Of a DNA stretch of 64,000 bases, positions 46,715 to 57,255 are shown one piece after another; position 1 is the stretch's first letter; every line of letters starts with the position of its first letter. The notes under the pieces were generated by a model that was not told the origin of the DNA, did not search any database, and was given only the letters and a program-made list of their open reading frames with translations. A program made the position numbers and the translations under genes. The stretch comes from CAVWXT01 sp963759115 (GTDB taxonomy: Bacteria > Planctomycetota > Planctomycetia > Pirellulales > Thermoguttaceae): assembly GCA_963759115.1 (NCBI GenBank), contig CAVWXT010000006.1:1240001-1304000 (forward strand), given 5' to 3'.

Positions 46715-46892
46715 TGTCGTGTTTCATTTTGGACACACACGCGGCTTCCGTGTTCACTGTACATGCACGGCACTATTCGTCAAGCCAAGCACTGGGCACC
46801 GCCCACCACTCCGTCGTCTTGACGTTGACCCGAGAATCCGGTGGGCGATGCCCATCTACGGCTCTTGTTTCCACGCGCCACGCCAATCGCCC

Positions 46893-48728
46893 TCACGCTT
46901 CAATCACCGCCCAGGCCGTTTCGATGTTGCCGAACGGTGCGCTGACCTGAATGCCGGCCACGCGATCGCGGACGCGGGCGACCGACTCGCGGGCGATCTG
47001 GATGCCCATGGCAAGCTGGCCCTCGCGGCTCTCGACCGACGCCATCCGCTCCATGATGGCGTCGGGCACGACCACGCCCGGCACCTCGTTCCGCATGAAC
47101 GACGCGTTGCGATAACTCACCAGCGGCCAGATGCCGGCGATGATCGGAATGCCGAGCGGCTGAACTTCGTCGAGGAATCGCAGCAGGGCGTCGGGGTCGA
47201 AAACCGGCTGGGTGATGGCGAACTCGGCGCCCGCCTCGACCTTCTGGCGGAAACGGTCCAGCTCGCGGCGATGATCGAGCGCCGTCGGGTCGAGCCCCAC
47301 GCCGATCACGGCGAAGGTGGGCGGGTCGATGGCCTGGCCGCCCAGGTCGATGCCGCCGTTGAGCCGCCGCTGCACGGCCGCCATGCCGATCGAATCGGCG
47401 TCGAACACGCCGGTGGCGTGCGGATAGTCGCCCAGCTTGGGCGGATCGCCGGTCACGAACAGAATGTTCCGCACGCCGCAGGCCGCGCACGCCAGCAGGT
47501 CGGCCTGCATGCCGATCAGGTTCCGGTCGCGGCAGCAGAAGTGGAGGATCGGCTCGATCCGGGCTTCGCGCAGAATGCGTTCGGCGGCGATCAGCGACGA
47601 GAGCCGGGCGCTGGCCCGCGGGCCGTCGGGGATGTTGATCGGCATTGACGCCCCGCTGGCTGCAGCGTCTTGGCCTTCTCGACCGTCGATTGCAGATCGT
47701 AGCCCCGCGGCGGCAGCAGTTCGACGGTGGTGATCCACTGGCGGTCGGCCAGCCGGGCGCCGAGCTGCGATTTTTCGGCCAACGGGGCGGGCGGTTTCGG
47801 CTCGACGCCCGCCGCCGGCACCGTCGCGGCGGCAGCACCTTCGCCCGCGCGAGCGGCTTGACGGCCAAGGCCACCTCGCGGATGTGGTCGGGCGTGGTGC
47901 CGCAGCAGCCGCCCACCGCCGACGCGCCCAAGGCCACGTACCGCTTGGCGTAACTCGGCCAGATACTCGGGCGAGCAGAGGTAGATGCGGCGGTTCTCGA
48001 CTTCCTTGGGCATGCCGGCGTTGGGCTGCACGATCAGCGGCAGCGGGTCAATCGCACGGCCCGCTCCACCGCGCCCGAGCAGCCCGTCGGGCCCGACGCC
48101 GCAGTTCATGCCCCAGGCGATCGGCTGGGCGGCAGCCGGGCGGCAACGGGGCCAACATCCGCTCGACCGACTCGCCCGAGGCCGTCTCGCTCTGGCCGAC
48201 GATGGCGAAGGAGAGCACGAAGGGCACGTCCGGCAGGCGGCGCATCGCGGCCGCGCAGCGTTCCAGGGCGGCCCGGTTCGGCTGCGTCTCGAAGAGGATG
48301 AAGTCGGCCCCGCCTTCCATCAGCCCCTCCGCCTGCTCGACGATCATCTCCTCGACCAGCGCTTCGTACTGCGGCTGGCTGGGCAGCGGGCCGATCGAGC
48401 CGGCCACGAACATCGGCCGGTCGGCCGCGTCGGCCACTTCGCGGGCCAGCCGCGCGCCGGCGCGAACGATCTCGGGCAGCTTCTCGGCCAGGGCGAACTT
48501 CGCCAGCGCCACCCGATTGGCGCCGAAGGTGTTGGTCGTCAGCACGTCGGCGCCGGCGTCGCGATAGTCGGTGTGGATCTGGCGGATCAGCTTCGGATCG
48601 GAGAGGCACAGCTCGTCGAACGAGCGGTTGGTGAAGACGTGGTGCCGGTAGATTTCGGTGCCCATGGCCCCGTCGAAGACCAGCACGCCGCGGTTCAGGG
48701 ATTCTTGGAAAGATGATAGCATGGACAT
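46893..48728 (-). CDS. Bifunctional homocysteine S-methyltransferase / methylenetetrahydrofolate reductase (three or more frameshifts)
   Basis: About 611 aa. The N-terminal half is a homocysteine methyltransferase barrel: LVFDGAMGTEIYRHHVFTNR, LTTNTFGANRVALAKFALAE, and the zinc cysteines in GMNCGVGPDG and VGGCCGTTPDHIREVA. The C-terminal half is a MetF-type flavoprotein: ILHFCCRDRNLIGMQADLLA, RNILFVTGDPPKLGDYPHAT, FDADSIGMAAVQRRLNGGID and EFAITQPVFDPDALLRFL. Together they make 5-methyl-THF and use it or another donor for methionine synthesis. The same fusion order is known from Bacillus YitJ. Breaks lie near 48130, 47945 and 47655. Confidence 0.9.
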
Positions 48729-48756
48729 TGGTCAGGGATTAGGGATTAGAGTCGGG

Positions 48757-48781
48757 ATTGCAAATTGAATCAATTTGCAAT
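48757..48781. repeat. AT-rich palindrome upstream of the methionine/folate gene
   Basis: ATTGCAAATTG-AAT-CAATTTGCAAT, perfect 11-bp arms. It lies between the pheT stop (48799) and the next start (48728), so it could be a processing or operator site. It has no T run and does not look like a SAM riboswitch. Confidence 0.6.
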
Positions 48782-48798
48782 TCTGCAATTCCTTCCCT

Positions 48799-50888
48799 TC
48801 ACGCCCTCAATTCCGCCCCGTGCTTCTGCCCGGCAGGCGGCCACGATCCGGTCGCGGACCTCGTCGGCCTGCTGGACTGGTGAGCGTGCCCTCCGCCGAA
48901 CGCAGGGCGATCGAAAACAACAGGCTTTTCTTGTCGGCGCCCAGCCGCTCGGGGTCGCGGTACGTGTCGCGGTATTCCAGCGACTCGAAGCACGGGCCGC
49001 CGTGCTCGCGCACCGTGGCGGCGACGTCGGCCCAGCGGACCGCTTCGTCGACCACCAGGTTCAGGTCGCGGGTCACGGCCGGATAGGGCGATTGCGGGAC
49101 GCATCGCGGCACCAGGTCGGCCGCCTCGATCAGCGGCGACAGCTTGATTTCGGCCACGGTGGTCGGCCCGCGAAGATCGAACTGCCGCAGCGCCTCGGGA
49201 CGTCAACTGGCCCACGTAGCCGAGCATTTCGTTGCCAAGCCGCAAGCGGCAGGAGGCGGCCGGATCGAGCAGATCGCATGCTCGGCGTCGCCGGCCTCCA
49301 ACGGAACGGTCGATCTTCAACTCGCCGAGAATCGCCTCGATCACGCCCTTGACGGCCGGATAGTCGCGGCCGCTGGTGATGCCCAGCATGATCTCTTCCT
49401 GCGGCAACTCGCCGCCTCGCGGCAGATACACCTTGGCGATCTCGAACAGCTCGATCTCCGCGTTGGCCAGCGCCTCGTTGGTCCGCCGCACGGCCAGCAG
49501 GCTCGGCACCAGGCTGCGGCGAAGGCAATCGGCGCCGCGGATCACCGGCATCTGGCTCCGCAGCGGCTCGGCGTCGGTCCACGGGCTCAGCGACGCCGAG
49601 GTCTGCTCGTCGACCACGCTCAGGGTCAGCGCCTCGTCGAAGCCGGCGGCGGTCAGCACGTGGCGAATCTTCTCCAGCACCCGATCGTCGCGCCGCCGGG
49701 CCGAAGGGACCATCGGCACGCTCACGTCTTCGGGAATCGCCTCGTAGCCGTGGATGCGGCCCACTTCTTCGATCAGGTCGATCTCGCGGGTCAGGTCGCG
49801 CCGCCAACTCGGCGGAACGACGGTGAGGGACGAGGGACGGGGGACGAGGGACGGGGACGGAATCCGCTTGCCTTTGGGAGACGGGGCCGGGGATGAGGGC
49901 TGAGCGACCTCCTCGTTCCCCAGCGCCAGCAGAATCTCCCGCACCCGCTCGGCCGGCACGTCGATGCCGAGAATCCGCTTCAACTGCGAGAACCGCAGCA
50001 CGATCGGCTCGCGCCTGCGGCGGCGGCTGGCCCACGTCGACCACGCCGGCGGCCAATTCGCCGCCGGCCAGTTCGAGGATCAACTCGCAGCAGCGGCGGC
50101 TGGCCCAATCGAGCCCCTCGGGATCGACCCGCCGCTCGAAACGGTACGACGAATCGCTGTGCAGGTTCAGTTGCCGGGCCGTGTTGCGGATCGACACCGG
50201 ATCGAACTCGGCCGCTTCGACCAGCACGTCGCGGGTGGCGGCGGCGATCTCGGTCTGCGCCCCGCCCATCACCCCGCCGATGGCCACCGGCCGTTGCGGC
50301 GTCGCAAATCAGGCACATCTCGGGATCAACAAACGTAGGTCTTGTGGTCGATGGCCTCGATCGTTCGCCTCGCCCGGAAGCGGCCGGCGGACGATGATCT
50401 CCGCCCCTTCAAGCTTGCCGAAATCGAACGTGTGCAGCGGCTGGCCGCACTCCATCAGCACGTAGTTGCTGATGTCGACCACGTTGTTGATCGGCGTGAG
50501 GCCGACCGTCTCCAGCCGCCGGACCATCCACTTCGGGCTCGGCCCGATCTTCACGCCGCGAATCACCCGGGCCGTGTAACGCAGGCAGAGGTCGGGGCAG
50601 TCGATCCGCACCTTGACCAGCTTGTCGACGGGCGTCTTGCTTTCCTTCGGGTTGGCGGCGGGAATGCGTCAGCGTCGTGTCCCCACAGAACGGCGACTTC
50701 CCGGGCGATGCCGATATGCCCCAGGCAGTCGGGCCGGTTGCTGGTGACCTCCAGGTCGATGGCCAGATCGCCGCCGACCTCCGCGGTCCCCTCGTGGTTC
50801 AGTCCGGCCATCATCAGCCGCCGCTCGAGTTCCTCCAGCGGCATGTCAGCGGCACGTACTGTTTCAGCCAGTTCCAGGAGACGATCAT
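48799..50888 (-). CDS. pheT: Phenylalanyl-tRNA synthetase beta subunit (many frameshifts)
   Basis: Forms the alpha2-beta2 enzyme with PheS and charges tRNA-Phe. About 696 aa. ATG at 50888 opens MIVSWNWLKQYVPL; one base is missing before MPLEELERRLMMAGLNHEGT. Further landmarks are DLEVTSNRPDCLGHIGIARE, the B3/B4 editing part (NNVVDISNYVLMECGQPLHT; ATRDVLVEAAEFDPVSIRNT; RVDPEGLDWASRRCCELILE), B5 (RVREILLALGNEEV) and the C-terminal anticodon-binding FDX domain (PYPAVTRDLNLVVDEAVRWA). About eight single-base breaks occur along the gene. It is the second gene after pheS, separated by 82 bp. Confidence 0.95.
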
Positions 50889-50970
50889 GGTAGGGGTCAG
50901 GGTTCGGGGTTCAGGGTTCAGGAACGCGCGAAAACGCTGTTCTGGCCCGATCTCTGAACCCTGATCCCTC

Positions 50971-52074
50971 TCAAAACTGGTGCAAAAACCTCACGTCGTT
51001 CTTATAAAACTCGCGAATGTCGGTGATGCCGTGGCGGCGGGCGCAGATCCGCTCGATGCCCAGGCCGAAGGCGAAGCCGGTGAACTCCTCGGGGTCGTAG
51101 CCGACGGCGCGGAGCACGTTGGGATCGACCATGCCCGCCCCGCCCATCTCGATCCACCCGCCGCTGCCAACTCATGTCGACCTCGACGCTCGGCTCGGTG
51201 AACGGGAAGAACGACGGGCGGAAACGGATGTGAACGTCGGGGTCGAACGCGCTGCGGGCGAACAGCCGCAACGTGCTCTTCAGGTCGGCCATCGTCACGC
51301 CGCGATCGACCAGCAGGCCCTCGATCTGGTGGAACATCGGGTAGTGCGTGGCGTCGGCCGTGTCGGGCCGATAGACCCGGCCGCAGGAGATGATCCGCAC
51401 CGGCGGCGGCGTCTTCTCCATCACCCGAATCTGCACCGTGCTCGTCTGGCTCCGCAGCAGGAGAGGAGACAGGGAGAGGGGTCGGGAGTCGGGGAGTTGG
51501 CCGATGTGCCGGCCGGTGACGTCCGGTCTGCTTCTCCTCCGCCCTCCGCCTCCTCGTCCCCTTTTTCTGCGAGATAGAAGTTCTCCAGCGGGTCGCGGGC
51601 GGGATGCTCCGGCGGGATGTTCAGGGCCTCGAAATTGTGCCACGGGTCTTCCACTTCCGGCCCGTCGGCCACGCTGAACCCCAGCCGGCCCATGATCTCC
51701 TTCAATTCGTCGATCGTCTGCGTGATCGGGTGCAGGTGGCCCAGCCGCGGACGGACGCCGGGCACGGTGGGATCGAACCGCCGGGCGTCGGCCGCCGGAC
51801 GCGGCCGACGGCTCGGCCAGCCGCTGCGACGGCCGACTTCGTAGGCCGACTCGATCGCCTGCTTGACCTCGTTGAACCGTTTGCCGGCGGCGGGCTTGTC
51901 GGCCTTATCGACCGGCCCAAGCCCTTTTGCACGGCCTTCAGCCGGCCGCTCTTGGCGCCGAGGAACTCGATGCGCGCGGCTTCCAGGGCGGCGGCATCGC
52001 CGGCAGCGGCGAACGCGGCCGTCGCATCGCGGACCAACGCAGTCCAGTTCTGCCAGAAAATCAGCAAGAGCCAT
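50971..52074 (-). CDS. pheS: Phenylalanyl-tRNA synthetase alpha subunit (several frameshifts)
   Basis: Catalytic subunit of PheRS. About 367 aa. It starts MALADFLAEL at 52074; the frame changes and continues ALVRDATAAFAAAGDAAALE, EFLGAKSGRLKAVQKGLG. Class II motifs follow: HLHPITQTIDELKEIMGRLG, VEDPWHNFEALNIPPEHPAR, STVQIRVMEKTPPPVRIISC, GRVYRPDTADATHYPMFHQI and RFRPSFFPFTEPSVEVDMSW. The last residues read HGITDIREFYKNDVRFLHQF before the TGA at 50971-50973. It lies downstream of rplT on the same strand. Confidence 0.95.
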
Positions 52075-52170
52075 GAGGTGCAATTAAGGACGGTGGACGG
52101 CGGATGATGGATTGGCGACCGGCAAAACACCTCAAATCCACGATCCATCATCCATCATCCACCATCAGTC

Positions 52171-52528
52171 TTATTTCGCGATGGCCTGCTTGACCAGTTC
52201 CACGACCGTCTCGAAGCCTTGGGGATCGGCCACGGCCATGTCGGCCAGAATCTTGCGGTCCAACTCGATGTTGGCCTTCTTCAGGCCGGCGATGAACTCG
52301 CTGTAGCGCAGGCCGTGCAGCGCGGACCGCGGCGTTGATGCGGATGATCCACAGCCGGCGGAAATCGCGCTTGCGGTTGCGGCGGTCGCGAAAGGCGTAG
52401 ACGCCGGCGCGGACCAGGTTTTCCTTGGCGGTTCGCAGCAGCCGGCGACGGCCGCCGACGTAGCCCTTCGCCTTCTTGAACAGGCGGTTCTTGGCCCTGG
52501 TGCGGGCCGCGCCCTTGGTGGTTCTCAT
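52171..52528 (-). CDS. rplT: 50S ribosomal protein L20 (one frameshift)
   Basis: 118 aa across one extra base near 52320 (GTCCGCGCTGCACGG). It starts MRTTKGAARTRAKNRLFKKA and KGYVGGRRRLLRTAKENLVR, continues RDRRNRKRDFRRLWIIRINA, and after the break ends ADPQGFETVVELVKQAIAK. L20 is essential for 50S assembly, so a real frameshift would be lethal; this is strong evidence for an error in the sequence. It is part of the rpmI-rplT-pheS-pheT run. Confidence 0.97.
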
Positions 52529-52617
52529 GCGGAAAAACCTTCAGGTCTTGGCGGGAGCCAGGCCCTTCCCTACACGCGGGAAGCGTTTTGTCGCCCGTCC
52601 CGCTGGTCGAGTGGAAT

Positions 52618-52821
52618 CTAATAACTGTGTTTGCCCAGGACGATGCGGATCTTCGCCGCCTCGACCTTGTCGACGACCGTGGTGCCGCGGAGGTTCCGCT
52701 TGCGTTTGTGGCTCATCCGCGAGGCCAGGTGGCTGGTGCCGGCGCTGCGGTGCTTGACCTTCCCCTTGGCGGTCAGGCGGAAACGCTTTTTCGTCCCCTT
52801 ATGGGTTTTCATCTTCGGCAT
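52618..52821 (-). CDS. rpmI: 50S ribosomal protein L35
   Basis: 67 aa, intact: MPKMKTHKGTKKRFRLTAKG, KVKHRSAGTSHLASRMSHKR, KRNLRGTTVV and a C-terminus ending GKHSY. First gene of the ribosomal/PheRS run; infC, which normally precedes it, is not in this window. Confidence 0.97.
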   Translation of the reverse strand: MPKMKTHKGTKKRFRLTAKGKVKHRSAGTSHLASRMSHKRKRNLRGTTVVDKVEAAKIRIVLGKHSY

Positions 52822-52963
52822 GATTGGCTACCACACTTCCTGTTGGTTCAGCGGCGAGTAAATAGACCCATCATTGTAACCGATCTGCGGAATGAGAAAA
52901 GGGGGATCGGAGGGGGCAACGGAGGATTGTGGAAGGCGCCCCAGGCGACCGTTTGCCCGCCAT

Positions 52964-54969
52964 TCAGGGGGATATGGTCAGCGTGATCGTGGCGTGGGCG
53001 GCCGGTTTGACAAGGTCGATCCCCAGCCGCGTCGGCGTGCGGCCGTTGCGAGTTTGCTCGTGAATCTCCTCGGGAGTGATCGTGAACTCGTTCCCTTCCG
53101 TGGCGATTTCCACCACGACGTGTTCCGCTCCGTCGTCCACCTGCAACCGATTCGGCGTAAGCTGCTTCCACGTGCCGAAGGTGATCAGGGCCGTCTCAAA
53201 CTTCTGCGGGCTGGCGAACTCCACCGCGTCGCTCACCGTCAGCTTGCCGGCGCCAGCGCGGAAAACACGAACGTGCGCTCCAGCTTCTTGAGTTCCGGCA
53301 CTTTGTAGGCTGCCGAGAGATCGAGCACGAACGTGTCGGCCGCGTCGGTAAACTCCGTCTTGACCACCTTGGCAACCGCCTCGCGGCTCATTTCCTGCAA
53401 GCGGCCGGCCACGCGCGGCACGGGATGGCCGAACGAGTTCAACACCTTGCTGTCGAAGCGCCGGTCGCTGAAGGTGCGGGCCGTGTAGACTTCGGCGCCG
53501 GGGTCGACCAGCGGCGTGGTGTGGCCCAACGCCACGGCATAGGAGCCGACGTCCAGTTGATCGTGGTTGTGGGGATTATCGGCATTGTGCCCACCCTTGA
53601 AGGCCGCCCCCAGGGCGTGGTCGCTTCCCGGCGCGGGCCGGCAGACGAGGATGCCGGCGTCGGCGAAGTAATCGCGCAAGGCTGCCTGGCCCGGACGGAA
53701 AAAGGGGACAGTCCCCATTTGGGCGAAGCCGGGCACCGACCGAAGGTTGGTCGCGGGCCGTTCCGGCAAATGGGGACTGTCCCCTTTTTCCGTGGCAGCC
53801 GGCGTCGCCGTGGCCGAATTCGGAAAGCCGTACAGCCCCAGCGTGAACAACGAGCGGGAACGCCCTTCGGCCAAGCCCAGTCCTCTGGCCTCAACGTCTT
53901 TCATGCCCCAGCCGTAGCGGCGGCTGAGGAAGGCCATGATTTGCGTCTCGGGCCGGCCGGAGGGGTCGGAGTCGGAGAAGGCCGGATAGATGCCCGGCAG
54001 GATTTCGACCCGCCGGCTGTACATGGCGATCTGGCGGACGAGGTCGGATTCCATCAGGTCGACCTTTCCGCCGGTGGCCTGCTTGAGGGTCTCGGCCAGC
54101 ATGATGTAATGCCCGAAGCCGTAGTTCCAATAGCCGACGCCCTCGGAGCAGTAGCCGTCGGGAGTGAAGCCCTTCAAGAAGTTCTGGATGTATTTCTCGC
54201 CCGCCGCGGCGAAGAAGGCCCGGCGCTCGCGCGACTCGATATTGGCCATCGCCGTGCCGATCACGCCGGCCATGCACACGGCGTTCCAGTTGTTGGTGCC
54301 GACCAGCCACCACACCCTCGGCTGCCCGGTGGTCACCATGCCGGTAAAGGGCGTGAAGATCCGCCGCTCCAGTTCGGCGTCGATCAACGTGCGGACTTCC
54401 GGGCTCAGTTTATCGCCGAGCCAGTAGCGGGCGGTGGCCAGATTCCAGCCGCACTCTGCGGCGAACAGGTCGACCTCCACCAGGGCTCCATGGAAGTTCG
54501 ATTGGGTCGCCGTGTCGTGGGCGGGGTACATCCACATCTTGTCGGTACACGTTGCGCAGATGGCCGTTTCGATGCCCGGCAGAAAACGCCCGCGATTTTC
54601 GATGCACTCGGCCAGCACCAGGCTATTGATCCTGCCGCGGCGTTCGCGGATCACTTTTTCGCACCGCGAGCGGTTGCCGTTGCGGGAATATTCGAGGAGC
54701 AGGTCGTCGGTCAACTCGGGGATGGGCTGCGAGAGCAACTGCTCGGCGTTGGCGACGGCATCCTGGAATCTGGCCGCCTCGGCCACGGTTTTCCAGGCCT
54801 GGCGGTCGGCGATGGTGGGGCCGACGCCGCGGGGTTTTTCAGGCAGCATGGCGGCCCACTGTTTCACCCGGTTCTCATCTAGCGGGGCCGGCTTTTCCGC
54901 CGCCCACGACGAGCCAACCGTGACGGCCGAAACCACAACACCGACCAAGCAGCAACAAGCGCGATACAT
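52964..54969 (-). CDS. Heparinase II/III-like secreted polysaccharide lyase (one frameshift)
   Basis: About 667 aa. Signal peptide (CCLVGVVVSAVTVGSSWAAE), then an alpha-alpha toroid (NNWNAVCMAGVIGTAMANIE, GYCSEGVGYWNYGFGHYIML) and a beta-sandwich beginning FKGGHNADNPHNHDQLDVGS, the Asn/His block of heparinase II/III proteins. Such enzymes cleave uronic-acid polysaccharides by beta-elimination in the periplasm or outside. A 33-codon palindromic element is inserted in frame between the domains. A frame break at about 53238 joins the end KLTVSDAVEFASPQKFETAL to the main part. The exact polymer is unknown. Confidence 0.82.
53695..53793. repeat. 99-bp palindromic element inserted in frame in the heparinase-like gene
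   Basis: Perfect 27-bp arms (53695-53721, 53767-53793; outer bases ACGGAAAAAGGGGACAGTCC). On the coding strand the core reads GCGACCAACCTTCGGTCGG as in the other copies. Exactly 33 codons, read in another frame than in pepT (EKGDSP...GTVPFF), and still free of stops. Confidence 0.93.
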
Positions 54970-55203
54970 CGTGATTCTCCTCCAGCATATCCGGAAAAGG
55001 ACAACCGTGGCGAGGAAAGCCCGTTACGCAAGACCGGCCCGCGGCACGAGCCTTGGCCGACGCGGGTAAGCATATCCGAGCGCGGGCGGCGGGGCAACGG
55101 TCGCGGAACGGCCGGAAGAGCGAGTGGCAGGGGCCTGCCGGTTCATTGCACGGGACGGATCAGAAGGCACGGTTGGGCAAGCCGGCCGTCGCCCCGATGC
55201 GGG

Positions 55204-56637
55204 TCAGAACATCTCCACTCCCGCTCCCGGCTTCCCATCCTTATTGGCCCCTGATTCAAGTTGTTGCTTAGACCGCGGAGCGTTGTCCTTCTTCGGTAGT
55301 CGCTTCGGCAACGGCGGAAGCCGGTCGATCTCCGCTTGATCCGGCATTCGCCCGCGCAACGCGCGCAATTTCCCGAGCAACTCGGCCACCTCCTCATGAA
55401 CAGAGGGCGTTTGCGAGACGACAAGCACCTGAATGTCTGGGGCTTCGAACGAATCAACGGAACCGGGGCCGCTGGCCTCGTCCCAACTGGTCCTTGCCAC
55501 AAGGTTTCTGATGAGCTTGCCCAAGGTCTGGTAGTCGGGCACGCCTTGCCCATGCTCCTCTCGGAACGAAGGCAGGTCTGACACGTCGTAGAACTTGACG
55601 TCCAACCGTGCCTCCGGCTCTTCGAGCGTAGTGATCAGCAGAACTTCCTTGTGGATGCACCACGTTAGCCCAAGGTCCCGCAGAAATGCCTCTAGGGCTT
55701 TTCGAACCAAGATCCCGGACGCGGTGAAGGTGACGGGTGTGTCGACGGGAACGCCGGCAACTTTGAGCGATGACTTGTCGACCAGAACGGGCACGCCGAT
55801 CCGCTCTTGGAGTTGCACGACCACGTTGGAGAGTGGCACCGCCTTCAGGTCGAGAGCAATCGGTTTATCCAGGACGCTGCGAATCCTCATTTTCCACGCG
55901 GGCGCGTCAACTTCGTAAATGCCCGCCCCCGGGCCCTTGTGGCGCATGCGCCGCAACTGGACAAGCAGATTCTTGATCTCCTCCAAGTAATCCCAGGTCT
56001 GTGAAATGACAATTGCCCGAATGCCGGCTGCCTGATATGCGGCAATAGACCCACGACCGCCGGCAGCTTCCCAGGTGGCTGGTTCAATCGTGGACACGAT
56101 CAGATCGAGAAGCGGCTCGAACTCCACCGACTCGTCGGGCTGATCCGCTCGCCAGGTGACCAGGTCCGATACGTCCAATGCCTCCGTTAGCAGGTCTGGT
56201 TCCTCGCCCTCTTCCTGCGTTGTGATCAAGACGGTCCCCGCGTTGGTTGTCCAGGTCATGCCAAGGTCTCTGAGCAGCCAATGCAGGGCCGCTCGTCCGG
56301 AAACGCCCGAAATGGAGAAGCTCACCTTCGTGTCGTCCGCAATTCCGGCGTTCTTTATGGCAAGTGTATCGAGCCGCACCGGGACGCCGATGGTCCTTTC
56401 GAGCGACTGGGCGACATCAGCTAGTGCCGTATCTCGGAACCGAATTGTGACGGGTTTGGCCAAGGTGAGACGGATTTCCCCCTCGGAAAGAGGCTTCTCC
56501 CTGGGCTGGTCGCCCGCCGCAATCAGTTGATCCGCGGGTTTCGCCGGGCCTTCGGCAGCGCTCGACCATTGCGTGGGGGCCGTCACTACAGCAAGGATCA
56601 GACCGACTATTGAGAGAAGCATGTACGGGCGAGGCAT
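55204..56637 (-). CDS. Secreted protein with tandem STN/secretin-N-like domains
   Basis: 477 aa; ATG 56637 with AAGGAG six bases upstream. Signal peptide MLLSIVGLILAVVTAPTQWS. Two homologous halves follow: VTIRFRDTALADVAQSLERT / GVPVRLDTLAIKNAGIADDT / LLRDLGMTWTTNAGTVLITT, and IALDLKAVPLSNVVVQLQER / GVPVLVDKSSLKVAGVPVDT / FLRDLGLTWCIHKEVLLITT. Each half then has a segment ending in VISQT or VVSQT with a helical EEIKNLL or EEVAELL. These are the short beta-alpha domains found in secretins and TonB receptors, expanded in planctomycetes as stand-alone proteins. No pore-forming secretin domain is present. Role unknown. Confidence 0.78.
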   Translation of the reverse strand: MPRPYMLLSIVGLILAVVTAPTQWSSAAEGPAKPADQLIAAGDQPREKPLSEGEIRLTLAKPVTIRFRDTALADVAQSLERTIGVPVRLDTLAIKNAGIADDTKVSFSISGVSGRAALHWLLRDLGMTWTTNAGTVLITTQEEGEEPDLLTEALDVSDLVTWRADQPDESVEFEPLLDLIVSTIEPATWEAAGGRGSIAAYQAAGIRAIVISQTWDYLEEIKNLLVQLRRMRHKGPGAGIYEVDAPAWKMRIRSVLDKPIALDLKAVPLSNVVVQLQERIGVPVLVDKSSLKVAGVPVDTPVTFTASGILVRKALEAFLRDLGLTWCIHKEVLLITTLEEPEARLDVKFYDVSDLPSFREEHGQGVPDYQTLGKLIRNLVARTSWDEASGPGSVDSFEAPDIQVLVVSQTPSVHEEVAELLGKLRALRGRMPDQAEIDRLPPLPKRLPKKDNAPRSKQQLESGANKDGKPGAGVEMF

Positions 56638-56886
56638 GGACAACTCCTTGCACCGAATTGGATGAGACTTCCTGTCACCTTGAGCGACGATCGGAAACAC
56701 CCGGTTGCCCGCCGGGCCCTACTGTCGGCGGTCTCACGAGTGATTGGCTCTGTGCATTTCTGAACAACCTCGGCCGACTCGGACACGGCGGCCTCCAGGC
56801 CATGTACCAGTATAGCCCGCCGGTGTTGGAGACGCCATCTCTGACGGCGGACAACAAACGCCAGCCCTCATGCTCTGCAAAGCCGC

Positions 56887-56927
56887 TTGCCGCCTAAGCC
56901 CAACGTGATATAATCTTACTGGTAAGA
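56887..56927 (+). promoter_or_regulatory. Promoter with palindromic operator of the AbrB gene
   Basis: TTGCCG (56887-56892), 16 bp, TATAAT (56909-56914), then the perfect palindrome TCTTAC-TG-GTAAGA (56914-56927) over the start site. AAGGAG precedes the ATG at 56949. The rest of 56638-56886 holds no gene that I recognise. Confidence 0.7.
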
Positions 56928-56948
56928 CTGGCAGAGAAGGAGTCTGAC

Positions 56949-57233
56949 ATGTCGACGGTCGCCACCACCAAAATGTCCTCCAGGGGACAGGTCGTGATTC
57001 CGGAAGCGGTCCGCAACGAGATGGGGCTCAAGCCTGGGGATCAGTTCGTCGTCCTGGCACAAGATGACGTCATTATCTTGAAGCGAATCAGCACGCCACC
57101 GATGAAGGATTTTGACGCGCTCATCAAGGAGGCGCGGCGACAGGCGAAAGCGGCAGGTTTCACACGCGCAGACGTGGCCAAAGCCATCGCGTCCGCCCGA
57201 GACTGGAAACGACAATCGCCGCGCGGTACGTGA
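56949..57233 (+). CDS. SpoVT/AbrB-family DNA-binding antitoxin-like protein
   Basis: 94 aa. The swapped-hairpin AbrB domain reads TTKMSSRGQVVIPEAVRNEM, GLKPGDQFVVLAQDDVIILK; the charged C-terminus (FDALIKEARRQAKAAGFTRA) would contact a toxin. Such proteins usually precede a PIN-domain toxin gene. Here the next gene on the plus strand is absent and nadE is on the other strand, so this is an orphan or a relic. A palindrome over the start site suggests self-repression. Confidence 0.88.
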   Translation: MSTVATTKMSSRGQVVIPEAVRNEMGLKPGDQFVVLAQDDVIILKRISTPPMKDFDALIKEARRQAKAAGFTRADVAKAIASARDWKRQSPRGT

Positions 57234-57255
57234 ACAGAAAGACTCAGAACCTCGA

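Noticed and set aside
48729..48798. SAM riboswitch ahead of the methionine gene
   Set aside because: The spacer is too short and shows only one hairpin without conserved riboswitch bases.
52171..52528. rplT as a pseudogene
   Set aside because: L20 is essential and both halves are fully conserved on either side of a single extra base.
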